This document shows positions 1 to 7,109 of a stretch of 14,164 bases of DNA, one piece after another. This stretch comes from Methanomassiliicoccus sp. UBA386 (GTDB lineage: Archaea; Thermoplasmatota; Thermoplasmata; Methanomassiliicoccales; Methanomassiliicoccaceae). The position numbers and the translations under genes were made by a program. The notes below the pieces were generated by a model. That model was not told the origin of the DNA, searched no databases, and was given only the letters and a program-made list of their open reading frames with translations. Position 1 is the stretch's first letter, and each line of letters begins with the position of its first letter. The stretch lies in contig DAGU01000093.1 of assembly GCA_002498285.1 (NCBI GenBank), positions 20,330 to 34,493 on the forward strand, written 5' to 3'.

Positions 1-522
1 GTCTCGTACCAGGGCGATGATGCCTTCGCGGCTGTTTGCATCATGGACCGTCATTCCGGAAGATTCGTCGAGGAGAGGACGTACCGCTGCGATGCGCGGT
101 TTCCGTACGTGCCCACCTATCTGACATATCGCGAGCTACCAGCGCTGGCGCCCCTCGTGAAGGACGTCCCGGGCACCGTCTACCTGGTGGATGGCCATGG
201 TATTCTCCATCCCCGCCGGGCGGGGGTCGCCAGCCATATCGGCGTGGCGCTCAACGTCCCGACGGTGGGGGCGGCCAAGGCCCTCCTGGCAGGGACGGTG
301 GACGACCCGGATGCGGAGCGGTCAGCCATACGCCTGGATGGGGAGGTGGCGGGATGCATGCTCCGCCATGGCCGGAAGGCCGCCTTTGTCTCGCCGGGCC
401 ACCGGACCTCACTGCGACGGGCAGTGAAGCTATGCTCCGAAACGCTTCAGAAGGGCATACCGGTCCCGCTCCGCCGCGCCCACGAGCTGGCCAACCAGGC
501 GCGAAGGGAGGCGTACGCATGA
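1..522 (+). CDS. nfi: Endonuclease V (deoxyinosine 3' endonuclease), 5' end cut off by window
   Basis: Endonuclease V nicks DNA one base 3' to deoxyinosine and so starts repair of deaminated adenine. The reading frame is open from base 1, beginning V-S-Y-Q-G-D, which matches the strand just after the first catalytic Asp of the family (usually D-V-S-Y). That Asp and the N-terminus therefore lie outside the window. Visible family motifs are FPYVPTYLTYRE (catalytic Glu codon at 133-135), VDGHG (catalytic Asp at 190-192), the following HPRR and GVASHIG, VPTVG, and a C-terminal SPGHRTS block with the family's usual PLRRAH/A-N-A-type ending. About 173 residues are visible, against a usual 220-230. 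The stop overlaps the start of the ketopantoate reductase gene (ATGA), so the two are probably co-transcribed. The family assignment is secure. Start, full length and promoter cannot be judged. Confidence 0.93.
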   Translation, partial: VSYQGDDAFAAVCIMDRHSGRFVEERTYRCDARFPYVPTYLTYRELPALAPLVKDVPGTVYLVDGHGILHPRRAGVASHIGVALNVPTVGAAKALLAGTVDDPDAERSAIRLDGEVAGCMLRHGRKAAFVSPGHRTSLRRAVKLCSETLQKGIPVPLRRAHELANQARREAYA

Positions 523-1412
523 GGGTCCTGATCTTCGGTGCCGGAGCGGTGGGCGGCGTCCTGGCGGCCATGCTCTCGCCCTGCCACGAGCTCGACGTGG
601 CGGCGAGGGCCGGCCGTCTCCTTCGCATCGCCGATGAGGGCATAACAATACAGGGGGCCGTGGAGCGAACGGAGCGTCCGGGAACCAGGCCCCGAGGCCG
701 CTACGACATGGTGTTCATCGCCACCAAGGCCTATGACGTCATCACGGCGTCGGAGGCGATGAGGGCATTCGTGGACGGGAACACGATCATCGTATCGCCT
801 CAGAACGGCCTTCGCCACTTGGACGTACTGGCCGAGAGGTTCGGCGACCGCGTCGTGCTGGCCCCCACCACCCTGGGCGCCGCCGTGATAGGTCCGACCA
901 CGGTCAGGCTGACATCGACCGGAACAACCGTCGTGGGCTCCCCCTCCGGCCGTGCGGAAAGGACGGCGGAGGTGGCGGCGGTGCTTAACGAGGCGGGATT
1001 GAGGAGCGAAGCCTCCGACAACATCATGGGAGAGGTGTGGATGAAGGCCATCGTCAATGCTTGCATCAATCCGATCGCAGCGTTGGCCGGCATTCCCAAC
1101 GGCGTCCTGCTGGAGCGCAAACCGCTGCTGACCATCGCCGAGAGGGCATGCTCCGAGGCCGTAGCAGCCGCCGAGGCGAGCGGAATTGCGTTGACCCGGC
1201 GCGATGCCTTCGCATGGGTCAAGGAGGTCATGCGCTCCACCAGCGAGAACCGTTGCAGCATGCTGCAGGACCTGGAGAATGGCAGGCGCACCGAGATCGA
1301 CGAGATCAACGGCGAACTGGTGCAAAAAGGGGAAGCAAAAAGGATCCCCATGGCGGTCAACAGGTCACTGTGGACCATGGTGCGGACGGCGGAAGGCCGC
1401 AGGATGCCGTGA
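519..1412 (+). CDS. panE: 2-dehydropantoate 2-reductase (ketopantoate reductase)
   Basis: This enzyme reduces 2-dehydropantoate to pantoate with NAD(P)H, supplying CoA biosynthesis in the cytoplasm. The 297-residue protein opens with a Rossmann motif GAGAVGG (residues 7-13). It has the family Lys at 176 in E-V-W-M-K-A-I-V-N, followed by N-P-I-A-A-L, and a C-terminal S-M-L-Q-D-L...R-R-T-E-I-D-E-I-N-G block with the substrate-binding Glu at 259. These correspond to Lys176 and Glu256 of the E. coli enzyme. The frame stays open far upstream, but ATG 519 is the start: GGGAGG at 506-511 lies 7 nt before it and the Rossmann fold begins there. It overlaps the endonuclease V stop by 4 nt, implying translational coupling of two functionally unrelated genes. 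Family members also include other 2-ketoacid reductases, but the conserved residues favour ketopantoate. Confidence 0.92.
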   Translation: MRVLIFGAGAVGGVLAAMLSPCHELDVAARAGRLLRIADEGITIQGAVERTERPGTRPRGRYDMVFIATKAYDVITASEAMRAFVDGNTIIVSPQNGLRHLDVLAERFGDRVVLAPTTLGAAVIGPTTVRLTSTGTTVVGSPSGRAERTAEVAAVLNEAGLRSEASDNIMGEVWMKAIVNACINPIAALAGIPNGVLLERKPLLTIAERACSEAVAAAEASGIALTRRDAFAWVKEVMRSTSENRCSMLQDLENGRRTEIDEINGELVQKGEAKRIPMAVNRSLWTMVRTAEGRRMP

Positions 1413-1430
1413 CAACGCGCCGTAGGTACT

Positions 1431-1467
1431 TAGATGGTTCGGTAGAAACCGAAGTTCCATGTATCTA
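1431..1467 (+). terminator. Imperfect hairpin after panE, possible terminator
   Basis: A perfect 6-bp stem TTCGGT (1438-1443) / ACCGAA (1448-1453) closes an AGAA tetraloop. Flanking bases TGG/CCA (1435-1437, 1457-1459) and TAGA/TCTA (1431-1434, 1464-1467) extend it with bulges. A T-rich tract at 1484-1493 (TTTGGTTTTC) follows. It lies 18 nt after the panE stop and before the lysine-operon promoter, so a transcription end for the nfi-panE unit is the simplest reading. Archaeal termination depends mainly on T tracts, so the role of the stem is uncertain. Confidence 0.4.
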
Positions 1468-1499
1468 GATTATGTTAATCGCAGTTTGGTTTTCAGAAG

Positions 1500-1511
1500 G
1501 GTTAAATAACC
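1500..1511 (+). promoter_or_regulatory. TATA-like box inside a palindrome, promoter/operator of the lrp-lysine operon
   Basis: GGTTAAATAACC is a perfect 12-base palindrome (arms GGTTA/TAACC around AA), and its core TTAAATAA resembles an archaeal TATA box. A start site about 26 nt downstream would fall near 1531, leaving a leader of about 45 nt before the GTG at 1576. An AT-rich segment at 1524-1533 (ATTAAAAATC) is an alternative TATA element giving a shorter leader. Palindromes with AT-rich centres are typical Lrp/AsnC-family sites, so this could also be an autoregulatory operator. That role is inference. Confidence 0.45.
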
Positions 1512-1575
1512 AAGCTATGTTATCATTAAAAATCATACGGAAAATCGTAACGGAGCGATATCGGAGCTGAGGTCC

Positions 1576-1998
1576 GTGATTGATTATTTGGATGAGAAGA
1601 TCATTGAGATACTGAAGAGGGATTCCAGAAGGCCCTTCGTCGACATAGCGAACCAGCTGAAGGTGTCTGAGGGCACGATCCGATCCCGGGTGCGCAAGCT
1701 GGTCGACGAGAGCATCATTCAGTCGTTCACCATCAAGACGTCTAGCAAGAACGTCAAGGCGATCATTGAAGTGAAGATCAACGTCAACATCAACACCTCG
1801 GACGTGGCCGCCAAGATCGCGAAGTTCGAAGGAGTGTCTGAGGTTTTCGAAGTTACGGGGGAAGAGGACGTAGTGGCCATAATCGATGTCACGTCGTCGC
1901 CGCAGCTCAATGAGATCATTGAACGCATCCGCCGCTTCGATAACGTCGTCTCTACCAGAACTCGGCTTATTCTCAAGGAGCACTTCGGAGGGACGTGA
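1576..1998 (+). CDS. Lrp/AsnC-family transcriptional regulator
   Basis: This is a 140-residue DNA-binding regulator. The N-terminal winged helix-turn-helix (about residues 2-50) starts I-D-Y-L-D-E-K-I-I-E-I-L, the signature opening of the family, with the recognition helix around V-S-E-G-T-I-R-S-R-V-R-K-L. The C-terminal half (about 62-136) has the alternating strands and helices of an RAM/AsnC ligand-binding domain, including V-F-E-V-T-G-E-E-D-V-V-A-I-I-D-V. The length is normal for the family. The start is GTG: no in-frame ATG fits, and the family N-terminus begins there. GGAG (1563-1566) and GAGGT (1569-1573) lie just upstream. One base separates its stop from the dapA start, so it leads the lysine operon. 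Related archaeal regulators sense amino acids, for example LysM of Sulfolobus and lysine. Lysine as the effector here is an inference from position. Confidence 0.88.
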   Translation: MIDYLDEKIIEILKRDSRRPFVDIANQLKVSEGTIRSRVRKLVDESIIQSFTIKTSSKNVKAIIEVKINVNINTSDVAAKIAKFEGVSEVFEVTGEEDVVAIIDVTSSPQLNEIIERIRRFDNVVSTRTRLILKEHFGGT

Positions 1999-1999
1999 G

Positions 2000-2872
2000 A
2001 TGTTCTCTGGTCTTGCCACCGCCTTGATCACCCCGATGCGGGCCGACGGCAGCATCGATGAGGCGGGCCTTCGCCAGCTGGTGAGGTTCCAGGAAGAGAG
2101 AGGCGTCCGCGCCCTGGTTCCCTGCGGCTCTACCGGGGAGTCGGCCACCTTGGACCACGAGGAACACCTCCAGGCCATACGCATCGTGGTGGATGAGGCC
2201 CGGAAGGCGAAGATCATCGCCGGCACCGGCTCCAATTCCACCGCCGAGGCGATCCACCTCAGCAGGGGGGCCCAGGATCTGGGGGCTGACGGCCTCCTGT
2301 CCGTTTCGCCGTACTATAATCGCCCTACGCCCGCGGGCATCATCGGCCACTTCAAGGCCATCTCCGATGCCGTGGACATTCCGATCATCGTGTACAATAT
2401 CCCATCCCGCACTGGCTCGAACATCACGTCGGCGACCATGCTGGAGCTGGCCAAACTTCCGAACGTGGCTGGGGCGAAGGAGGCGTCGGGCGACATAAAC
2501 CAGATCGCCCGCATCGTGGCCGGGGCGCCCAGGGACTTCACCGTGCTCTCTGGCGACGATGGCATGACCCTGCCGGCCATGGCCCTGGGGGCCAAGGGAG
2601 TTATCTCGGTGGCGTCTAACATAGTTCCTGAGCGCATGCTGCGGCTCGTTAACGAGATGCTGGAGGGCCGTCTGGAGGATGCCAGGCGGACGAACCAGGA
2701 GCTGCTGCCCCTGTTCTCTGCGCTGTTCCTGGAGACGAATCCGCAGCCGGTCAAGGCTGCCGTCCGGCTCATGGGCCTGCCCGCTGGCCCCTTGCGAATG
2801 CCGCTTTGCGACATGAGCCCGGCGAACCTGGAATCCTTGAAAAAGGTCCTGGGGCAGTATGGCCTGATCTGA
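2000..2872 (+). CDS. dapA: 4-hydroxy-tetrahydrodipicolinate synthase
   Basis: DapA condenses pyruvate with aspartate semialdehyde, the first committed step to lysine. The 290-residue TIM-barrel protein has the active-site T-G-E-S loop with Thr45 (P-C-G-S-T-G-E-S), Tyr132 in V-Y-N-I-P-S-R-T-G, and the Schiff-base Lys160 in A-G-A-K-E-A-S-G-D. These match Thr45, Tyr133 and Lys161 of the E. coli enzyme within one position. The start at 2000 is preceded by GGAGGG (1987-1992) with a 7-nt gap, and the barrel begins at once (F-S-G-L-A-T-A-L-I-T-P). Upstream in-frame codons would only read through the lrp gene. A few archaeal members of this family are sugar-acid aldolases, but the neighbours are all lysine genes, so DapA is the confident call. 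Confidence 0.96.
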   Translation: MFSGLATALITPMRADGSIDEAGLRQLVRFQEERGVRALVPCGSTGESATLDHEEHLQAIRIVVDEARKAKIIAGTGSNSTAEAIHLSRGAQDLGADGLLSVSPYYNRPTPAGIIGHFKAISDAVDIPIIVYNIPSRTGSNITSATMLELAKLPNVAGAKEASGDINQIARIVAGAPRDFTVLSGDDGMTLPAMALGAKGVISVASNIVPERMLRLVNEMLEGRLEDARRTNQELLPLFSALFLETNPQPVKAAVRLMGLPAGPLRMPLCDMSPANLESLKKVLGQYGLI

Positions 2873-2885
2873 ACGGGGTGGGCTC

Positions 2886-3665
2886 ATGATCAAGGTCGTG
2901 ATAGGCGGGGCCACTGGCAGGCTGGGCAGCCTGGTCTGCGCCCTGGTGCAGGAGCAGGAGGACATGCGGCTGGCGGGAGCGGTGGTCTCGGACGGTAGCG
3001 CGAGCGTCGGATGCGAGGTCGCCCCTGGCGTCCGGGCGGTCGGGGCATCCCGCCTCTCCGAGGCGGTGGAGGGCGCCGATGTTTATGTGGACCTTACGTC
3101 GCCGTCAGCGGCGGAAGCGAACTTGCCCAGGGCGGCGAGGGCGGGTTTGGACTTCGTGATCGGCACCACCGGCATATCGGGCGACTCGCTGGACTCGTTC
3201 CGAACCGCTCTACGGGAGAACAACGGCTCTGCGGTGCTGGCTTCGAACTTCTCCGTCGGGGTGAACGTCTTCTTCCGGACATGCGAGCAGCTTGCCAACG
3301 CCTTGCCCGGATATGACGTGGAGATCGTGGAGGTCCATCACAACAGGAAGAAGGACGCCCCCTCAGGCACGGCCAGGGAGGCCGCGAACATAATCGCCAA
3401 GGTCGCTGGCATCGAAGAAGCGGTGTGCGGCCGCGAGGGGAACGTAGGCGCCCGGGGCAAAGAGATCGGGATCCACTCGGTCCGCGCCGGCGATGTTGTC
3501 GGCGAGCATACCGTCATCTTCGCCGGGAGGAAGGAGCGGATCGAACTCACTCATCGCGCCCATTCCAGAGAGGCGTTCGCGGAGGGCTGCATCCTCGCCA
3601 TCAGATGGGTGGCGGGCCGCAGGGACGGGGAGGTCCACAATATGAGGGAGGTGCTGGGACTATGA
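2886..3665 (+). CDS. dapB: 4-hydroxy-tetrahydrodipicolinate reductase
   Basis: DapB reduces the DapA product to tetrahydrodipicolinate with NAD(P)H. The 259-residue protein has an N-terminal dinucleotide-binding motif G-A-T-G-R-L-G (residues 8-14), the I-G-T-T-G strand, and the substrate signature E-V-H-H-N-R-K-K-D-A-P-S-G-T-A with catalytic His151 and Lys155. The later segment R-A-G-D-V-V-G-E-H-T-V is also typical. Length is normal for the family. It starts 13 nt after the dapA stop, with a modest GGGGTGGG ribosome-binding sequence at 2874-2881, and ends in an ATGA overlap with the aspartate kinase gene. Its last codons carry the strong GGGAGGTG (3646-3653) that serves the next gene. Confidence 0.96.
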   Translation: MIKVVIGGATGRLGSLVCALVQEQEDMRLAGAVVSDGSASVGCEVAPGVRAVGASRLSEAVEGADVYVDLTSPSAAEANLPRAARAGLDFVIGTTGISGDSLDSFRTALRENNGSAVLASNFSVGVNVFFRTCEQLANALPGYDVEIVEVHHNRKKDAPSGTAREAANIIAKVAGIEEAVCGREGNVGARGKEIGIHSVRAGDVVGEHTVIFAGRKERIELTHRAHSREAFAEGCILAIRWVAGRRDGEVHNMREVLGL

Positions 3666-5017
3666 TCAAGGTCATGAAGTTCGGAGGTTCATCCATGGGC
3701 AGCGTCGATGCCCTGAAGAGGACCTCATACATCATCATCAGGGAGCAGGCGAGCAAGGCGGTAGTCGTATCGGCCATGTCGGGCGTGACCAATCATCTAA
3801 TAGCATGCATACGCGAGCGCCCTGAGGTGCCATCGGTCATCGCCCACTTGAAGGGCAGGTACTCCTCCGTCGCCCGCGAGATACTGTCGGAGGAGCGCCT
3901 CAGCAAATGCGTCCAGGAGCTGGATGCCAGCCTGTCCGGCCTCAGCGAGAGGCTGGATGCCCGCTGGAAGGTGAAGGCCGACCCGGTCCTGGATGATGCC
4001 ATCTTCTGCTGGGGGGAAAGGCTCAGCACCATCGTCCTCGCCAACATATTGGAGGAGATGGGCACGCCGTCGGTGGCCCTATCGTCGGAAGAGGCAGGGA
4101 TCGTGGCCGAGGGCACTCCGACCAATGGCTCGGCCAACCTGGCGGCCACCCATACCAATCTCGCCCGGACGGTGGTCCCGTTGCTGCAAAAGGGCATAAC
4201 TCCGATCATCACCGGATATTACGGCGCGGACCTCTCTGGCCGGCTGATCACCTTCGGCCGGGGAGGCTCCGACTACTCTGGCTCGGTGGTCGCCAATGGC
4301 ATCGACGCCAACTGCTATGAGGTATGGACCGATGTGGACGGATTCATGACCGCCGACCCCCGTGTGGTCTCGGAGGCCCGGACCGTCGACGAGATGGACT
4401 ACGGCGAAGCGGCCGAGCTAGCGTACTTCGGGGCCAAGGTCCTGCATCCCCGGACGGTGGAGCCGGTCCGCAGGAAGTCCATCCCTCTGATGGTCAAGAA
4501 CACCTTCAATCCCGACGGCCATGGCACCCTGGTGAGGAACCAGAAGTGCAACACCCACGAGATACTGCGCAGCGTAGCGGCCAAGGGAGACCTGTCCATC
4601 ATCAAGATATACTCATCCGAGATCGTTTACAATCCCGGCCTCATTTCGAGGCTCATCGCATCGGTCAGCGAGGCGGCGGTGAACACCTATGCCATATCCA
4701 CCTCGCTGAGCACGCTGGCGGTGGCGCTGCCCACGCCAGCCATACCATGCGTGCTGGACAAGCTGAAGGCCCTGCACGAGAACCAGATCGAGAAGATGAC
4801 CGTCAAGGACAACGTGTCCCTCATCTGTTGCGTGGGGGACAACATGATAAACACCTTCGGCGTTGCTGCGAAGGTGTTCTCCACAGTCTCGGCCACCGGG
4901 GCCAACGTGGAGATGATCTCAGAAGGGGCGTCGGACGTAGCGCTCAACTTCATGGTCCCCAGCGAGATAGCTGCGGACGTCATCAGGAGCATTCACAGGA
5001 CGTTCATAGGTGGTTGA
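3662..5017 (+). CDS. lysC: Aspartate kinase, monofunctional, with two ACT domains
   Basis: This enzyme phosphorylates aspartate to aspartyl-4-phosphate, the entry to the lysine/threonine/methionine family. The 451-residue protein starts M-I-K-V-M-K-F-G-G-S-S, the amino-acid kinase opening. It has the nucleotide-binding F-G-R-G-G-S-D-Y-S at about 198-206 and the V-W-T-D-V-D-G-F-M-T-A-D-P-R segment. From about residue 311 come two ACT regulatory domains (about 311-370 and 382-451), the usual site of lysine or threonine feedback. There is no fused homoserine dehydrogenase. The start at 3662 overlaps the dapB stop (ATGA) and has GGGAGGTG 8 nt upstream, so the longer open frame to the left is a shadow. 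Its stop directly abuts the lysA start. Placement among lysine genes suggests lysine sensitivity, but the effector cannot be read from sequence. Confidence 0.95.
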   Translation: MIKVMKFGGSSMGSVDALKRTSYIIIREQASKAVVVSAMSGVTNHLIACIRERPEVPSVIAHLKGRYSSVAREILSEERLSKCVQELDASLSGLSERLDARWKVKADPVLDDAIFCWGERLSTIVLANILEEMGTPSVALSSEEAGIVAEGTPTNGSANLAATHTNLARTVVPLLQKGITPIITGYYGADLSGRLITFGRGGSDYSGSVVANGIDANCYEVWTDVDGFMTADPRVVSEARTVDEMDYGEAAELAYFGAKVLHPRTVEPVRRKSIPLMVKNTFNPDGHGTLVRNQKCNTHEILRSVAAKGDLSIIKIYSSEIVYNPGLISRLIASVSEAAVNTYAISTSLSTLAVALPTPAIPCVLDKLKALHENQIEKMTVKDNVSLICCVGDNMINTFGVAAKVFSTVSATGANVEMISEGASDVALNFMVPSEIAADVIRSIHRTFIGG

Positions 5018-6277
5018 ATGAGAGAGTTCGAGCGTATCGACGATCACATGGTCATCGGAGGCCTGCGGGCGGTCGACCTGGCCGAAGAGTACGGCACTCC
5101 GGTGTACGTCACGGACGAGAGCGCGGTCAGGGATAACTACAGGGCGATATACGGGGCGTTCTCGCGGCGCATGCCCACTCGCATCAATTACGCGTGCAAG
5201 GCCAACACCAACCTTGCCATATTGCGCATCCTTGAGCAGGAGGGAAGCTGCATCGATGCGGTGTCCATCGGCGAGGTGGAGGCGTGCATGCGCGCGGGCT
5301 TCTCGTCGGACCGCATACTCTACACGGGAGTGAACGTCTCCAATCATGAGCTGGCCGCGCTGGTGAACCGCAACATCACGATCAACATCGACTCGCTGTC
5401 CGAGCTTGAGCGACTGGCCGAGATCACATCGGGAGCGGCGGTGTCCTTCCGCATGAACCCCGAGGTGGGGGCCGGCTATCATGAGAAGGTGGTGACGGGA
5501 GCGCGCTCCACCAAGTTCGGGGTGCCCAAGGACCGCATACTGGACGCCTATTCGAGGGCGGTCGAGCTGGGCTTCCGCCCGGTGGGGCTGCACGCCCATA
5601 TAGGGGCGGGAGTGCAGGTCATAGAGCCGTTCACCCGGGTGACCGATGTGCTGGTGTCGGTGGCCCAGGAACTGGAGTCGAAGCTTGGCATACGCCTGGA
5701 TTTCATCGATATCGGCGGGGGCATCGGCATTCCCTACCGGCCCGAGGAAGGCCCCATGGACCTCGAGCTGCTGGCCGAGGAGGTCACATCGAGGGTGATC
5801 AACGGCACCTCGGCCAGGCAGGTGGCTGTGGAGCCCGGCCGTTACATAATTGCCGACACCACTGTATTGCTCACCACCGTGGTCGATCTTAAGGAGACGC
5901 CTGATAAATGGTTCGCCGGCGTGGACGCGGGCTTCAACACCCTGGTCCGTCCGGCCTTCTATGGCTCATACCATCACGTGGCGGTCGCCAACAAGTTCGG
6001 ACTGCCGGGCGACGTTGCCTATGACGTCGTGGGGCCCATATGCGAATCCGGGGACCATCTGGCCAAGGAGCGCTCGCTTCCCAGGCTTGAGGAGGGCGAT
6101 CTGCTGGCGGTGTACGACGCCGGCGCCTACGGCTTCAGCATGAGCTCGCAGTACAACATGCGGCCCAAGTGCCGCGAGGTGCTGGTGCGGAACGGAAGCT
6201 CGAACCTCATTCGGGAGAGGGAGAGCATCGACGACCTGCTGCGCCATGACCGCATCCCGTCCAGGCTGATGCTATGA
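5018..6277 (+). CDS. lysA: Diaminopimelate decarboxylase
   Basis: LysA decarboxylates meso-diaminopimelate to lysine, the last step of the pathway, using pyridoxal phosphate. The 419-residue protein is a fold-type III PLP enzyme. It shows Lys61 in Y-A-C-K-A-N-T-N (cofactor Schiff base), H-A-H-I-G-A-G, the glycine-rich I-D-I-G-G-G-I-G-I-P-Y phosphate loop, E-P-G-R-Y-I, the catalytic C-E-S-G-D with Cys342, and D-A-G-A-Y-G-F-S-M-S-S-Q-Y-N-M-R-P near the C-terminus. The CESGD motif separates it from most ornithine/arginine decarboxylases. The ATG follows the lysC stop without a gap. AGGTGG (5008-5013) inside the end of lysC serves as the ribosome-binding site. The stop overlaps the dapF start (ATGA). 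Confidence 0.96.
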   Translation: MREFERIDDHMVIGGLRAVDLAEEYGTPVYVTDESAVRDNYRAIYGAFSRRMPTRINYACKANTNLAILRILEQEGSCIDAVSIGEVEACMRAGFSSDRILYTGVNVSNHELAALVNRNITINIDSLSELERLAEITSGAAVSFRMNPEVGAGYHEKVVTGARSTKFGVPKDRILDAYSRAVELGFRPVGLHAHIGAGVQVIEPFTRVTDVLVSVAQELESKLGIRLDFIDIGGGIGIPYRPEEGPMDLELLAEEVTSRVINGTSARQVAVEPGRYIIADTTVLLTTVVDLKETPDKWFAGVDAGFNTLVRPAFYGSYHHVAVANKFGLPGDVAYDVVGPICESGDHLAKERSLPRLEEGDLLAVYDAGAYGFSMSSQYNMRPKCREVLVRNGSSNLIRERESIDDLLRHDRIPSRLML

Positions 6278-7104
6278 ACTTCTGGAAATACCATGGCCTG
6301 GGCAACGACTTCGTGGTCGTGGAGAATCATGACCTTGACATGCCGGACGATCCGGACTTCGTCCGCAAGGTATGCGACCGCCGCACCGGGGTGGGCGCGG
6401 ACGGCATACTGTACATCGGTCCGGACGATGAGGCCGATGCCTTCATGAGGGTGCTCAACTCCGACGGGAGCGAGGCGGAGATGTGCGGCAACGGCATTCG
6501 ATGCGTGGCCAAACATCTGTTCGACTTCGCGCTTGTCCCCTCGGAGAGGATGCGCATAAACACCCTGGACGGGGTGAAGGACATCATCGTCCAGGTGGAG
6601 AACGGCGAGGCCGTGGGCGCCACGGTGGACATGGGGGCGCCTCGCCTCGACCGCTCCGACATCCCCATGGCGGGACAGGGCCGGTTCGTCGATGGCGCGC
6701 TCGAGGTGGACGGCCGAACGATCACCGGAACGGCCGTCTCGATGGGGAACCCCCATCTGATCATATTCGAGGCGCTCTCCGACGAGGAAGTGCTGGAGCT
6801 GGGCCCCAGGCTGGAAAGGCACACGCTCTTCCCTCGCCGCACCAACGTGGAGTTCGTGAGGATGGAAGACGATGTCCTCGTCGTATCCGTGTACGAGAGG
6901 GGCGCGGGATGGACCCAGGCCTGCGGCACCGGCGCGTGCGCAACGGCGGTGGCGGCCGGACTGAAGGGGCTGGCACCTCTTGGAAAGGACGCCAGGGTAA
7001 GACTTCCCGGAGGGGAGCTCAAGATAAACGTGGCGGAGGACCTCTCCTCGGTCAAGATGACCGGTCCGGCGGTGCGGGTCTTCCGCGGTGAACTGGAGGA
7101 ATGA
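6274..7104 (+). CDS. dapF: Diaminopimelate epimerase
   Basis: DapF converts LL- to meso-diaminopimelate without a cofactor, using two cysteines. The 276-residue protein begins M-N-F-W-K-Y-H-G-L-G-N-D-F, the family opening. It carries both catalytic sites: Cys71 in M-C-G-N-G-I-R-C and Cys217 in A-C-G-T-G-A-C-A. The S-M-G-N-P-H segment and T-N-V-E-F-V also match. It overlaps lysA by 4 nt (ATGA) and has no obvious ribosome-binding site of its own, so translation is probably coupled to lysA. Since archaea lack meso-DAP peptidoglycan, its product here should serve lysine synthesis only. Confidence 0.96.
   Translation: MNFWKYHGLGNDFVVVENHDLDMPDDPDFVRKVCDRRTGVGADGILYIGPDDEADAFMRVLNSDGSEAEMCGNGIRCVAKHLFDFALVPSERMRINTLDGVKDIIVQVENGEAVGATVDMGAPRLDRSDIPMAGQGRFVDGALEVDGRTITGTAVSMGNPHLIIFEALSDEEVLELGPRLERHTLFPRRTNVEFVRMEDDVLVVSVYERGAGWTQACGTGACATAVAAGLKGLAPLGKDARVRLPGGELKINVAEDLSSVKMTGPAVRVFRGELEE
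7095..7099 (+). promoter_or_regulatory. Ribosome-binding site that decides the dapL start
   Basis: GGAGG sits inside the last dapF codons. It is 1 nt from the first possible ATG (7101, overlapping the dapF stop) but 10 nt from the in-frame ATG at 7110. The second spacing is workable and the first is not, so initiation at 7110 is preferred. Confidence 0.6.
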
Positions 7105-7109
7105 CTCTC

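Noticed and set aside
36..518. N-terminal extension of panE by 161 codons
   Set aside because: The extension overlaps endonuclease V in another frame, is proline/glycine-rich, and the Rossmann fold begins exactly at ATG 519 with a good ribosome-binding site.
447..1325. 292-codon open frame on the minus strand inside panE
   Set aside because: It is antisense to a gene with clear catalytic residues, has low-complexity composition and no ribosome-binding site. It is a GC-rich shadow.
1413..1575. Lysine riboswitch in front of the lysine operon
   Set aside because: The gap is too short and contains a TATA-type promoter, leaving a leader of about 45 nt, far below the size of that riboswitch.
1973..2965. 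330-codon minus-strand frame opposite dapA
   Set aside because: It is rich in Arg, Gly and His with no recognisable motif, opposite a fully supported dapA.
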